Below, piece by piece: positions 28,192 through 37,258 of a DNA stretch of 64,000 nt. A model generated the notes under the pieces. It was not told where the DNA came from and ran no database searches. It worked only from the letters and a program-made list of their open reading frames with translations. The translations under genes were made by a program, and so were the position numbers. The DNA is from Rahnella woolbedingensis (GTDB lineage Bacteria > Pseudomonadota > Gammaproteobacteria > Enterobacterales > Enterobacteriaceae): the NCBI RefSeq assembly GCF_003602095.1, contig NZ_RAHH01000009.1:124001-188000 (forward strand). Reading direction: 5' to 3'. Position 1 is the stretch's first letter, and every line of letters begins with the position of its first letter.

Positions 28192-29157
28192 TTAGGATTG
28201 ACTGCCACTGAGAATACAGAGTACACCCAAAAGATCCGCATGCCGGATACAGACTGAAGCCTGCTCATACACTTTCGGCTTGGCGTGATACGCAATGCCC
28301 AGACCGGCCACTGCCATCATTTTCAGATCATTCGCGCCGTCACCAATCGCAATGGTTTGTTCCTGAGAAATCCCCAGTTTTTCCGCCAGCTTCAGTAAGG
28401 TGTCCGCTTTATATTGCGCGTCGACGATCGGGCCGATCACACGTCCGGTCAGTTTGCCATCGCGGATTTCCAGCTCGTTTGCAGCGACATCAGTCAGATT
28501 CAGCTTATCGCGCAGGTATTCTGCGTAATAGGTAAAGCCGCCGGAAGCAATTGCTACGTGCCACCCTGCTTCCTGTAACCGCTGCACCATCACGGTCAGC
28601 CCCGGCATCAGTGGCAGGGTCTCGCGCACCTGCTCAAGAATGCCCGCGTCGGCATCCTTCAGGGTCGCAACGCGCTGACGCAGACTGGCGGAGAAATCCA
28701 GTTCACCACGCATTGCACGCTCGGTAACCTCCGCCACCTGTTCACCGACGCCCGCCAGTTTGGCAATTTCGTCGATGCATTCAATCTCAATCGCGGTAGA
28801 ATCCATGTCCATCACCAGCAGACCAGGCGTGCGCAGATAAGGTACTTTGCCGAGCTGAGTGACATCAAATTCAAAAGTTTCAGCCAGCTGTTGCGCGTCG
28901 GCGGTGAGCGAACCAGCAAGACGCACGACCTGATAACCTTCTACGGCCCAGGCGCTGACAATCACCAGAGCACGACCTAACCGGCGCTGAAACTGCGTAA
29001 TGCTCGTTTTATCGAGTTTTCTACCGTAGAGCAGCCATCCGGTATGTCCGGCCCGGTAATCCAGCGGCATGACCTCGTCACCGCTCAATGAAAGGGGAAG
29101 TCCCGGCCATTGGTGGATCTCCGCAGGAAGATCGCAATAGGTCAGACTGTTTGGCAT
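28192..29157 (-). CDS. serB: Phosphoserine phosphatase
   Basis: Last step of L-serine synthesis, hydrolysis of phosphoserine. It is a HAD-family enzyme with the nucleophile motif VMDMDSTAIEIECIDEIAKL near residue 115, IASGGFTYYAEYL for motif II, and IGDGANDLKMM for the Mg-binding aspartates near residue 268. An N-terminal ACT-like region occupies about residues 1-100. Length of 321 residues matches E. coli (322). It is divergent from smp and upstream of radA. Confidence 0.97.
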   Translation of the reverse strand: MPNSLTYCDLPAEIHQWPGLPLSLSGDEVMPLDYRAGHTGWLLYGRKLDKTSITQFQRRLGRALVIVSAWAVEGYQVVRLAGSLTADAQQLAETFEFDVTQLGKVPYLRTPGLLVMDMDSTAIEIECIDEIAKLAGVGEQVAEVTERAMRGELDFSASLRQRVATLKDADAGILEQVRETLPLMPGLTVMVQRLQEAGWHVAIASGGFTYYAEYLRDKLNLTDVAANELEIRDGKLTGRVIGPIVDAQYKADTLLKLAEKLGISQEQTIAIGDGANDLKMMAVAGLGIAYHAKPKVYEQASVCIRHADLLGVLCILSGSQS

Positions 29158-29303
29158 GATGGCTCCGGTAGATTGTTTGGTTAAAACGATTGTTAATAAA
29201 ACGGCTGAAAAGCAGAGGCAACGTCGATAAAAACAGGCATCAAGCTACCTTATCGTCACAGCATCTGGCAACATAAAGTCTTCGAAAAACGCAAGGAATC
29301 AGA

Positions 29304-30092
29304 ATGGCCAAGGCCAAACTAAAATTTCGCCTGCACCGCGCAGCTATCGTATTGATAAGTCTGGCGTTATTAGTCATTCTGATGCAAGGCGCATCCTATT
29401 TCAGTCTGGGACATCAACTGGCACGCTCGACGCAGGTGGAACAGCTTGCCCAGACGCTCGCCAAACAGGTGGCGTTTTCGCTCGCGCCGCTGATGGACAG
29501 CAATAATGATGGCGCCGATATCGCACAAATTTCCACTATTTTGAGTCAGCTTACCGACGAGAGCCGCATTCTGGATGCCAGTGTTTATGAGTCGGATGGC
29601 TCTCTGGTCGCCCATGCTGGCGAACAGGTGCCGGTGCGCGACAGATTGTCGCTCGATGGTAAGCGCGCAGGCAGCTACTTCAATCATCAGATTGTGGTGC
29701 CTATCGAAGATAAAAACGGTCCGAGCGGATTTTTACGGATCACACTGGACACACACGTACTGGCGACAGAATCCAAACAGGTGGATAACACCACCAACCT
29801 GTTGCGCCTGATGATGCTCGCCGCGTTAGGTGTGGGCATTATTCTGTCGCGGACATTGTTGCAGGGGCGCCGTTCGCGCTGGCAGCAATCGCCGTTCCTG
29901 CTGACCGCCAGCAAACCGCTGAAAGAAGATGATGAACAGGAAGAAGATCCGGACGAGTTCGGCCCGCCGCCGGTGCTGAATATTCCTGAGCCGGAATCCG
30001 AGGTCACCCCCGCCAAACCCGCGACCGAAGCTCAAACTAAAGAAGCCGCACAAGCGGCTTACCGCAGTCTGAAACGCAGCCGGCCTAAGTGA
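29304..30092 (+). CDS. smp: Membrane protein Smp (YtjB)
   Basis: A membrane protein of the YtjB/Smp family, function unclear. An N-terminal transmembrane helix (VLISLALLVILMQGASYF) and a second near residue 175 (MLAALGVGIILSRTLLQG) bracket a periplasmic domain. The family signature RTLLQGRRSRWQQSPFLLTA is followed here by an acidic, proline-rich tail of about 55 residues that E. coli Smp (214) has only in short form; this copy has 262 residues. It ends one base before the convergent yjjJ stop. E. coli has lplA between these two genes; it is absent here. Confidence 0.9.
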   Translation: MAKAKLKFRLHRAAIVLISLALLVILMQGASYFSLGHQLARSTQVEQLAQTLAKQVAFSLAPLMDSNNDGADIAQISTILSQLTDESRILDASVYESDGSLVAHAGEQVPVRDRLSLDGKRAGSYFNHQIVVPIEDKNGPSGFLRITLDTHVLATESKQVDNTTNLLRLMMLAALGVGIILSRTLLQGRRSRWQQSPFLLTASKPLKEDDEQEEDPDEFGPPPVLNIPEPESEVTPAKPATEAQTKEAAQAAYRSLKRSRPK

Positions 30093-30093
30093 T

Positions 30094-31440
30094 TCAGGCC
30101 AGCCGCTGAATCGGCGATGTTAATTCTTCCACCTGCGCCAGCATTCCGCTGGCCAGTTGGCGGAATTCAGCACTGATGGCAGCATCGCTTTCCACCTTCT
30201 CCCAGAACGCCAGCGCCCACGCCTGCGCATTCAACCACTTTTCTTTAGAGACTAAAGGATCAAGCTTTAAGGGCGAGATTTCGCGGCGCATGGCACCGGC
30301 ATTGGTTGGTGCAAAAGCCATTGGCAGCATGTCATAGACAGGCGATATCGAAAGAGCCTGTTTTAAGGGGTCTATGGCGGGATCAATAAACGAAAGATTT
30401 CCCTGATGCATATCACTGTTGGCGATCAGCTTTCCGAAAGCATAAATCTGCTCAATTCTGTCCAGCGTCGTTGCGGTAATCAGCTTGTTCCGTCGCAACT
30501 GCTGTGCCGTTAAAAACCAGTTTCCGTTTCCCCCACCAAACTCAGCCGAGACGGCCTCCAGTGATACCAGCCTGCGACGACCGCGCGCACCCGTACGGTC
30601 GAATCGCTCGACCTCCAGGAAAACCTCTCCCTTTCCGCCAGTAAAAATTTCGGCGGCTGCTGCCGCAATGCCTGCCTCCTGCAAAACGCTGAGCGCATGG
30701 GCTTCAGAGCGCAGTAAATCTCCCCAGCGCCTGGTATTTTCATTGACCGCAGGCGAGGAGAATTTCACTAAAACCTGAGACGACTGACGATCTGCATGTT
30801 CTGCGTAGCAACTGAATTTCGGCTGCTCACCGCCTGCCGATGAACCGGTCTCTTCCCCGGCCAGACTTCTCTGCGCCAGCCGTTCATAGATCTGAATTTT
30901 ATCTTCACGGGGAACGGGAATATCTTCAGGTTTATGGAACCAACGCTGATAGGCCATTTCTCCAATAACAAAATTCCCGACCGTCTCATCGCCCGCTCTT
31001 GCTAACGCGACCAGAGTCTGGGATTCAGTCCACTTTTTGATGTCATCAGGAAAATGCAGTGCGGCATTAATATCACGTCCCCACGTACGGCCTAAAAAAC
31101 CCTGAGGCCGCATATCTGTAATAAACCACGGCAGGCCGTCATAAATTAACGACTGGCCGCTGGCAGTTTCTACGGCACAACTCTCACCCGGCCAGATGGA
31201 ATACAGCGTTCCGGCTTTTACGGCGTTACCGGCCTCGTTAATCTGATACAGCGGAAAGCTCCACTGGTTATCCAGAGGACGCGGCAAAATATAACGGGTC
31301 GAGCGGCTTTGCCCGATTTTGATGATTTCAGGGATTTTAACCAGCCGCCTGGAGAGCGTTGACTGGGTGATGTGCAAACGTTCCGTGATCTCTTTCGCCG
31401 TCAGGCTGCCCTGACGCAGTAAATCTACAAGTTCAGACAT
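30094..31440 (-). CDS. yjjJ: HipA-like kinase with N-terminal winged helix (YjjJ/HipH family)
   Basis: A HipA-superfamily serine/threonine kinase homologue. In E. coli the YjjJ protein (HipH) has been reported as a toxin. Residues 1-55 form a winged helix (SLTAKEITERLHITQSTLSR) fused to the kinase, so it may bind its own promoter. The kinase core is intact: GEQPKFSCYAEH near residue 205, the catalytic loop NSDMHQGNLSF near residue 340, and the metal-binding SPVYDMLPMAF. Length is 448 residues. No hipB-like antitoxin lies next to it. It is downstream of deoD, as in E. coli, with a terminator in between. Confidence 0.88.
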   Translation of the reverse strand: MSELVDLLRQGSLTAKEITERLHITQSTLSRRLVKIPEIIKIGQSRSTRYILPRPLDNQWSFPLYQINEAGNAVKAGTLYSIWPGESCAVETASGQSLIYDGLPWFITDMRPQGFLGRTWGRDINAALHFPDDIKKWTESQTLVALARAGDETVGNFVIGEMAYQRWFHKPEDIPVPREDKIQIYERLAQRSLAGEETGSSAGGEQPKFSCYAEHADRQSSQVLVKFSSPAVNENTRRWGDLLRSEAHALSVLQEAGIAAAAAEIFTGGKGEVFLEVERFDRTGARGRRRLVSLEAVSAEFGGGNGNWFLTAQQLRRNKLITATTLDRIEQIYAFGKLIANSDMHQGNLSFIDPAIDPLKQALSISPVYDMLPMAFAPTNAGAMRREISPLKLDPLVSKEKWLNAQAWALAFWEKVESDAAISAEFRQLASGMLAQVEELTSPIQRLA

Positions 31441-31463
31441 GACAGGCTCATTGATGAATAGAA

Positions 31464-31561
31464 AAATGCATAGCTAATAGCATAGATAAAAAATTAAAAT
31501 AAATCGATATATCCTGAAGATATAAATAATTCACTATAAAAATCACTGCCAAATGCATAGC
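31464..31561. repeat. Two direct copies of AAATGCATAGC upstream of yjjJ
   Basis: AAATGCATAGC occurs at 31464-31474 and 31551-31561, 87 bp apart, in the AT-rich yjjJ promoter region; a partial third copy TAGCATAG follows the first. They may be operator sites for the winged helix of YjjJ. This is inference. Confidence 0.45.
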
Positions 31562-31562
31562 A

Positions 31563-31588
31563 AAACGGGCACCATTCGGCGCCCGTTT
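31563..31588 (-). terminator. Terminator after deoD
   Basis: AAACGGGC (31563-31570) pairs with GCCCGTTT (31581-31588); on the minus strand it is followed by TTTTGC. It ends the deo operon ahead of yjjJ. Confidence 0.75.
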
Positions 31589-31612
31589 CAGTGTCTGCAA
31601 TATATGCAGAAT

Positions 31613-32332
31613 TTATTCTTTGTCGCCCAGCAGAACGGATTCCAGCGCGATTTCGATCATGTCGTTGAAGGTCGTCTGACGTTCAGCAGCAGTGGTTTGT
31701 TCGTGCGTACGGATATGGTCGGAAACGGTACAAATAGTCAGCGCTTTTGCACCGAATTCTGCTGCCACGCCGTAGATACCGGCAGCTTCCATTTCCACAC
31801 CCAGAATGCCGTATTTTTCCATCACGTCGAACATTTGCGGGTCTGGCGTGTAGAACAGGTCAGCAGAGAAGATGTTACCCACGCGGGCGTTGATGCCTTT
31901 GGCTTTCGCTGCATCAGCGGCGTTACGCACCATGTCGTAATCGGCAATAGCGGCGTAATCGTGGTCTTTGAAACGCATGCGGTTCACTTTGGAATCGGTG
32001 CAGGCACCCATGCCGATCACGATATCACGCAGTTTGATGTCTGCACGCACAGCGCCGCAAGAACCCACGCGGATGATTTTTTTCACGCCGAATTCAGTGA
32101 TCAGCTCTTTAGCATAAATTGAGCAGGAAGGGATGCCCATGCCGTGACCCATGACGGAAATTTTGCGGCCTTTGTAAGTGCCGGTGAAACCCAACATGCC
32201 ACGCACGTCGTTCACCTGCTTAACGTCCTGAAGGAAAGTTTCCGCGATGTGCTTGGCGCGCAGCGGATCGCCCGGCATCAGCACTACGTCAGCGAAGTCG
32301 CCCATTTCAGCATTAATGTGTGGAGTTGCCAT
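31613..32332 (-). CDS. deoD: Purine nucleoside phosphorylase DeoD
   Basis: Cleaves purine (deoxy)nucleosides with phosphate to base and (deoxy)ribose-1-phosphate. It starts [20 protein letters not shown]. Features include the phosphate site [29 protein letters not shown] near residue 65, the [10 protein letters not shown] substrate motif near residue 178 and [10 protein letters not shown] near residue 203. Length 239 residues, equal to E. coli. It is the last gene of deoCABD, but a strong terminator at 32371-32405 separates it from deoB, so a separate promoter or readthrough is needed. Confidence 0.97.
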   Translation of the reverse strand: MATPHINAEMGDFADVVLMPGDPLRAKHIAETFLQDVKQVNDVRGMLGFTGTYKGRKISVMGHGMGIPSCSIYAKELITEFGVKKIIRVGSCGAVRADIKLRDIVIGMGACTDSKVNRMRFKDHDYAAIADYDMVRNAADAAKAKGINARVGNIFSADLFYTPDPQMFDVMEKYGILGVEMEAAGIYGVAAEFGAKALTICTVSDHIRTHEQTTAAERQTTFNDMIEIALESVLLGDKE

Positions 32333-32370
32333 CTTCTTATTCCTTATTCAGCGAGGTGTCATATTCATCA

Positions 32371-32405
32371 TAAAAAACGCGGCCAGTATAAGTGACTGGC
32401 CGCGT
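32371..32405 (-). terminator. Strong intrinsic terminator between deoB and deoD
   Basis: On the minus strand ACGCGGCCAGT and ACTGGCCGCGT form an 11-bp perfect stem with a 7-base loop, immediately followed by six T. It begins 10 bp after the deoB stop and ends 39 bp before the deoD start. Confidence 0.88.
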
Positions 32406-32415
32406 ATGCAGAGCG

Positions 32416-33639
32416 TTAAATCATTGATTTACCGTAGTCCATCGGCGACAGATCGAAGTATTTGGCGACGGTCTGTCCGATGTCCGCGAAAGTCTCACGG
32501 TGGCCTAATGAGCCAGGTTTCACTTTCGGGCCATAGATTAATACCGGGATATGCTCACGGGTATGATCGGTGCCGCGCCATGTCGGGTCACAACCATGGT
32601 CAGCGGTGAAGATAATGATGTCGTCTTCTTTCACCAGCTCCAGCAGTTCCGGCAGACGGCGGTCGAACAACTCCAGTGCCGCAGCGTAGCCCGGCACATC
32701 ACGGCGGTGGCCGTAAGAGGAGTCGAAATCAACAAAGTTGGTGAAGACGATTGTCTTATCACCCGCTTCTTTCATTTCTTTGATGGTCGCATCAAACAAC
32801 GCATCCAGACCGGTGGCTTTCACTTTCTTAGTGATGCCAACCTGCGCGTAAATATCGGCGATTTTGCCGACAGACACCACATGGCCATCTTTCTCATCAA
32901 CCAGTTTTTTCAGGATGGTCGGTGCCGGTGGTTCAACCGCTAAGTCGTGACGGTTACCGGTACGCTCGAAGTTACCAGCTTTGTCGCCGATGAACGGACG
33001 GGCAATCACGCGGCCAATGTTGTAGCCGCCTTCGGTCAGTTCTTCACGGGCGATTTCGCACAGTTCGTACAGGCGATCGAGGCCGAAGGTTTCTTCGTGA
33101 CAGGCAATCTGGAAAACGGAATCCGCAGAGGTGTAGAAAATCGGTTTGCCGGTTTTCATGTGCTCTTCGCCCAAATCGTCCAGCACCACGGTACCGGAAG
33201 AGTGGCAGTTGCCCAGATAGCCCGGTAGATTGGCGCGTTCAACCAGTTTGTCCAGCAACTCCTGCGGGAAGCTGTTAGTGGTATCGCTGAAATAACCCCA
33301 CTCGAACAATACCGGTACACCGGCAATTTCCCAGTGACCAGACGGGGTGTCTTTACCGGAAGAAAGTTCGCTGGCGTAAGCATACGCACCGGTAATTTCA
33401 GAATGACCGTCCATGCCGTCGGGAATTTTACCGGTGGATTCTTCAGCGGCTTTCGCCAGCCCCAGACGGGTCAGGTTTGGCAGATTCAGCGGACCTTTAC
33501 GGCCTTTGTCTGCATCACCACGCGCACAGGCAGCCGCGATATGGCCCAATGTGTCAGAACCGGCATCGCCAAAGCGCTCGGCATCTTCACTGGCACCGAT
33601 ACCGAATGAGTCTAACACCATGATAAATGTACGTTTCAT
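32416..33639 (-). CDS. deoB: Phosphopentomutase
   Basis: Interconverts (deoxy)ribose-1-phosphate and the 5-phosphate. It belongs to the alkaline phosphatase superfamily, with metal-binding [14 protein letters not shown] at the N-terminus and [19 protein letters not shown] near residue 335. The ATG at 33639 follows AGGAG and gives 407 residues, equal to E. coli. A longer open frame of 49 upstream codons overlaps the end of deoA and is rejected. Confidence 0.97.
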   Translation of the reverse strand: MKRTFIMVLDSFGIGASEDAERFGDAGSDTLGHIAAACARGDADKGRKGPLNLPNLTRLGLAKAAEESTGKIPDGMDGHSEITGAYAYASELSSGKDTPSGHWEIAGVPVLFEWGYFSDTTNSFPQELLDKLVERANLPGYLGNCHSSGTVVLDDLGEEHMKTGKPIFYTSADSVFQIACHEETFGLDRLYELCEIAREELTEGGYNIGRVIARPFIGDKAGNFERTGNRHDLAVEPPAPTILKKLVDEKDGHVVSVGKIADIYAQVGITKKVKATGLDALFDATIKEMKEAGDKTIVFTNFVDFDSSYGHRRDVPGYAAALELFDRRLPELLELVKEDDIIIFTADHGCDPTWRGTDHTREHIPVLIYGPKVKPGSLGHRETFADIGQTVAKYFDLSPMDYGKSMI

Positions 33640-33727
33640 TTTGCTCTCCTGCGAATGGTTACGCATTGGGTCACGCGGAACTGCCGCGCACCTGATCACT
33701 CTTAAATGGGGGCGATTTAGCCTGAAA

Positions 33728-35056
33728 TCAAGCTTTGCCGCTGATCCGGCGATATACAACCGGCGTGCTTTCCGGCGCTTTGTCACTCAGGACAATGGCC
33801 GCCCGCACTTCCTGCGCTGCCTGTTGCCAGGCCGCTTCACTGTTCGCGTGGATCATCGCCAGTGGCTGACGGGTATCCACCTGCTGGCCGAGTTGCGCCA
33901 TGTGAGTCAGACCGACGCTGTAATCGATAGCATCGCTGGCACGGCGACGACCGCCACCCAGTGAGACCACCGCCATGCCGAGCGCGCGGGTGTCCATCGC
34001 GCTGACAATGCCGTTCGTTTCGGCGTAAACCGGTTTGCTCAGCGTGGCCTGTTGCAGGTAATTATCGTAATTTTCGATGAAATCGGTCGGGCCTTTTTGC
34101 GCGGCAATCATGCGACCAAAGACTTCGGCGGCTTTGCCGTTATCCAGCACTGCCTGCAATTTGCTGCGGGCTTCGGCATCATCTTTTGCCAGTCCGCCGG
34201 ACAGCAGCATTTCAACGCACAGCGCCATCGTGACTTCCAGCAGGCGCGGATTGCGGTATTCACCGGTCAGGAAGCGCACGGCTTCGCGGACTTCAACGGC
34301 ATTACCGGCACTTGATGCCAGCACCTGATTCATGTCGGTCAGCAGCGCGGTAGTTTTACAACCCGCGCCATTCGCCACATCGACAATCGCCTGCGCCAGA
34401 TCTTCTGACAGCTGGTAAGTTGGCATAAACGCGCCGGAACCGACTTTAACGTCCATCACCAGTGCATCCAGACCTTCGGCCAGTTTTTTGGCGAGGATCG
34501 AGGCGGTGATTAGCGGAATAGAATCGACGGTGGCGGTGATATCGCGGGTGGCATAGAAGCGTTTATCCGCCGGTGCCAGCGAACTGGTCTGGCCGATAAT
34601 CGCCACGCCGACATCCTGGATGATGCTGCGAAAACGGCCGTCATCTGGGAAAATATCAAAGCCCGGGATTGCTTCGAGTTTATCGAGTGTACCGCCGGTA
34701 TGACCGAGGCCACGGCCTGAAATCATCGGGACATAACCGCCGCACGCCGCCACCATCGGGCCAAGCATCAGGGAAGTCACGTCACCCACGCCGCCGGTCG
34801 AATGTTTATCAACAATCGGGCCGTTCAGGTTGAGGCTTTTCCAGTCGAGCACGGTCCCTGAATCACGCATCGCCATGGTCAGCGAAACACGTTCTTTCAT
34901 GGTCATATCATTGAAATAGATAGTCATTGCCAGTGCGGCAATTTGTCCTTCCGAAACCTGGCTGTCACGAATACCGTTAATAAAGAAACGAATTTCTTCG
35001 TCGCTTAAAGGCTGACCGTCACGTTTTTTACGAATAATTTCTTGTGCGAGAAACAA
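33728..35056 (-). CDS. deoA: Thymidine phosphorylase
   Basis: Phosphorolysis of thymidine and deoxyuridine to base and deoxyribose-1-phosphate. The signature [19 protein letters not shown] and the phosphate loop [16 protein letters not shown] (about residues 110-125) are clear. I use a TTG start at 35056: it follows AGGGGG at ideal spacing, gives [13 protein letters not shown] as residues 2-14 and 442 residues (E. coli 440, which to my knowledge also starts with TTG). The open frame extends 22 codons further but without similarity. It lies between deoC and deoB. Confidence 0.95.
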   Translation of the reverse strand: MFLAQEIIRKKRDGQPLSDEEIRFFINGIRDSQVSEGQIAALAMTIYFNDMTMKERVSLTMAMRDSGTVLDWKSLNLNGPIVDKHSTGGVGDVTSLMLGPMVAACGGYVPMISGRGLGHTGGTLDKLEAIPGFDIFPDDGRFRSIIQDVGVAIIGQTSSLAPADKRFYATRDITATVDSIPLITASILAKKLAEGLDALVMDVKVGSGAFMPTYQLSEDLAQAIVDVANGAGCKTTALLTDMNQVLASSAGNAVEVREAVRFLTGEYRNPRLLEVTMALCVEMLLSGGLAKDDAEARSKLQAVLDNGKAAEVFGRMIAAQKGPTDFIENYDNYLQQATLSKPVYAETNGIVSAMDTRALGMAVVSLGGGRRRASDAIDYSVGLTHMAQLGQQVDTRQPLAMIHANSEAAWQQAAQEVRAAIVLSDKAPESTPVVYRRISGKA

Positions 35057-35144
35057 GGTATCCCCCTGCCTGAGCTGAACGCTAAATGTGAACGCCAATA
35101 CCGGACGCTGTAAAAGCGCCACGGCATCGGCATAACAACAGTGA

Positions 35145-35924
35145 TTAGTAGCTGCTGGTGGCTTTCTGGCCAGCGTGACCCAATGTGGTCAGCAGGCTTG
35201 CCAGCAGGCTGGATGCGCCGAAACGGAAGTGACGTGCGTCAGCCCATTCGCGGCCCAGCAGGCGGTCAGCCAGTGCCAGATATTGCGCGGCATCTTCAGC
35301 GGTTTTCACGCCACCGGCCGGTTTGAAACCGACGGTTTTGCCCACGCCCATTTCAGCAATCACGCTCATCATCAGCTCGGCGCTATGCAATGTGGCGTTT
35401 TCAGGCACTTTACCGGTAGAGGTTTTGATGAAGTCGGCGCCCGCTTTGATGGCGATTTCGGAGGCTTTGCGGATCAGCGCATCTTGCTTGAGTTCACCGG
35501 TTTCGATGATCACTTTCAGCAGAACGTTGGCGGCCGCACAGGCTTCTTTGCACTGTTTAACCATCTCAAAACCGACTTGCTCGTTACCGGCCATCAGCGC
35601 GCGGTATGGGAATACCACGTCAACTTCATCGGCACCGTAAGCAATTGCTGCACGGGTCTCTGCCAGTGCAATCTCAAGATCGTCATTGCCGTGCGGGAAG
35701 TTAGTCACCGTTGCAATGCGGATATCAGGCGTGCCTTGCTCGCGCAGAGTTTTGCGGGCAACAGGAATAAAACGAGGATAAATACAGACAGCAGCGGTGT
35801 TACCTGCCGGGCTTTTCGCCTGGTGACAAAGCGCGATCACTTTTGCATCGGTGTCGTCTTCGTTCAGGGTAGTTAAATCCATCAGGTTCAGCGCACGTTG
35901 CGCTGCGGCGGTTAAATCGGTCAT
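35145..35924 (-). CDS. deoC: Deoxyribose-phosphate aldolase
   Basis: Splits 2-deoxyribose-5-phosphate into glyceraldehyde-3-phosphate and acetaldehyde. It is a class I aldolase: the Schiff-base lysine lies in [16 protein letters not shown] (about residue 167), with the proton-relay lysine in [15 protein letters not shown] (about 201). The ATG at 35924 follows GGAG and gives 259 residues, equal to E. coli; a start five codons upstream is rejected. First gene of the operon; a CRP/CytR-type promoter lies about 215-315 bp upstream. Confidence 0.97.
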   Translation of the reverse strand: MTDLTAAAQRALNLMDLTTLNEDDTDAKVIALCHQAKSPAGNTAAVCIYPRFIPVARKTLREQGTPDIRIATVTNFPHGNDDLEIALAETRAAIAYGADEVDVVFPYRALMAGNEQVGFEMVKQCKEACAAANVLLKVIIETGELKQDALIRKASEIAIKAGADFIKTSTGKVPENATLHSAELMMSVIAEMGVGKTVGFKPAGGVKTAEDAAQYLALADRLLGREWADARHFRFGASSLLASLLTTLGHAGQKATSSY

Positions 35925-36140
35925 ATAACTCTCCAACAATTTTCAATTCCAGCGACCGGCCAGAACTGAGCATACAGTCATGAATTCGTTCCGGCGGATA
36001 TCGACGGGAAATGAATTCTGCACGGTTGGCGAGCGGACTTGGTTCCTTGAAGATAGCGTGCGTAAGCGGCGTGTCTTGGCTTACGCGGCAACTGAGATCC
36101 TTCTCACCGCGCTTTGATTGGCTGACGCCAATTCGTTGTG

Positions 36141-36238
36141 ACTATTTGAACACGTCACATCAGGTTCCTGTGTGCAGTATTTCACACAAAATGAAAACCG
36201 TTTGCAACGTTGCTTAGTAAAATGAGATCTGAATCACA
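36141..36238 (-). promoter_or_regulatory. deoP2-like promoter: CRP site, CytR-like operator, CRP site
   Basis: Two CRP-like sites lie upstream of deoC: 36171-36186 (plus strand TGTGCAGTATTTCACA) and 36223-36238 (TGAGATCTGAATCACA), each one mismatch from TGTGA-N6-TCACA. Their centres are 52 bp apart, close to the 53 bp at E. coli deoP2. Between them the palindrome GCAACGTTGC (36204-36213) resembles the CytR recognition octamer. A -10-like AATAGT on the minus strand lies at 36146-36141. A further partial TGTGA half-site is at 36137. The rest of 35925-36472 shows no gene; I see no DeoR-type operator. Confidence 0.68.
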
Positions 36239-36472
36239 TTTCACTGGCGTTATGCTCAGTATTTGGTCCAGATAAGAGTGTATACCCGATTCATGACAAA
36301 CGGAGTGCGCACGGATATACAGCGATCACCGACCGGCGATCTTGCGGGTAATGTTATAATAATAACATTTTAAAGAGAACATAAATTACACTTACTGAAA
36401 AAACCCTTTACAGAAAGAGCATGAAGGTAAATTTGAATGTTACTTAAATCACAAATAAATAAGAAAGGGAGA

Positions 36473-37258
36473 TCACAGAGCAGATAAGTTGAAGATACGG
36501 CGGGTATTTTCAAGCAATGCCACCGCAATCTGTCCGGGGGTTTCGCTGCGCAGACTGCACAATATGTCGAACACGTCAGCGGCGCGCTCCGGACGATTGG
36601 GCTGCCCCTGAAAACCCTGCAGCGGCATATCCGGCGCATCGGTTTCCAGCAGCAAAGAAGAAAGAGGTAATTGCGCCATCACCTGACGGGTTTTCTGCGC
36701 ACGTTCATAGCTGATGGTGCCGCCCACGCCTATCGCAAAACCCAGTTTAATGAACGCCTGGGCCTGTGAAAGACTACCGGCAAAACCATGTACCACACCG
36801 GTTGCAGGTAATTTTGCCTGACGTAACATCGCCGCCAGCTGATCGTGACTGCGCCGGGAATGCAAAATGACCGGCAAAGTTTCACGCTTCGCCAGCGCGA
36901 ACTGCGCTTTCAGCAGCCGCTGTTGCTGCTCAAATTGCGGCACTTCCATGTATAAATCCAGCCCGATTTCTCCGACCGCCACCAGATGTGGATCCCGGTG
37001 GCTGAGCAATGAATCGAGCAATTCCAGGCAGCTGTCTTTGTGCTCGCGAATATAAAGGGGATGTAATCCCAGCGCGGCGTGCAGCTGCGGGAATTTTTTT
37101 GCCAGCGAAAGAACCCCGGAAAAACGGTCTGACGTGACCGACGGAACGATAATCTGCCGGACACCCGCTTCCTGGGCGAGACGCAGGCTTTCAGCTTCCA
37201 CACCGGTAAACGGCGGGAAATCGAAATGACAGTGCGTATCGACGAAGGTATGACTCAC
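36473..37258 (-). CDS. yjjV: TatD-family metal-dependent hydrolase YjjV
   Basis: A putative metal-dependent DNase/hydrolase of the TatD family. The metal-binding VDTHCHFDFP opens the protein; further ligands are in VGEIGLDLY (Glu), VILHSRRSHDQL (His), VVHGFAGSLSQA (His) and LLETDAPDMPLQG (Asp). Length of 261 residues is close to E. coli YjjV (259). Its start overlaps the yjjU stop by four bases, so the two are translationally coupled. It is upstream of the deo promoter. Confidence 0.93.
   Translation of the reverse strand: MSHTFVDTHCHFDFPPFTGVEAESLRLAQEAGVRQIIVPSVTSDRFSGVLSLAKKFPQLHAALGLHPLYIREHKDSCLELLDSLLSHRDPHLVAVGEIGLDLYMEVPQFEQQQRLLKAQFALAKRETLPVILHSRRSHDQLAAMLRQAKLPATGVVHGFAGSLSQAQAFIKLGFAIGVGGTISYERAQKTRQVMAQLPLSSLLLETDAPDMPLQGFQGQPNRPERAADVFDILCSLRSETPGQIAVALLENTRRIFNLSAL

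Noticed and set aside
33640-33786. N-terminal extension of deoB by 49 codons
   Set aside because: It overlaps the deoA end; the internal ATG has AGGAG and gives the exact family length.
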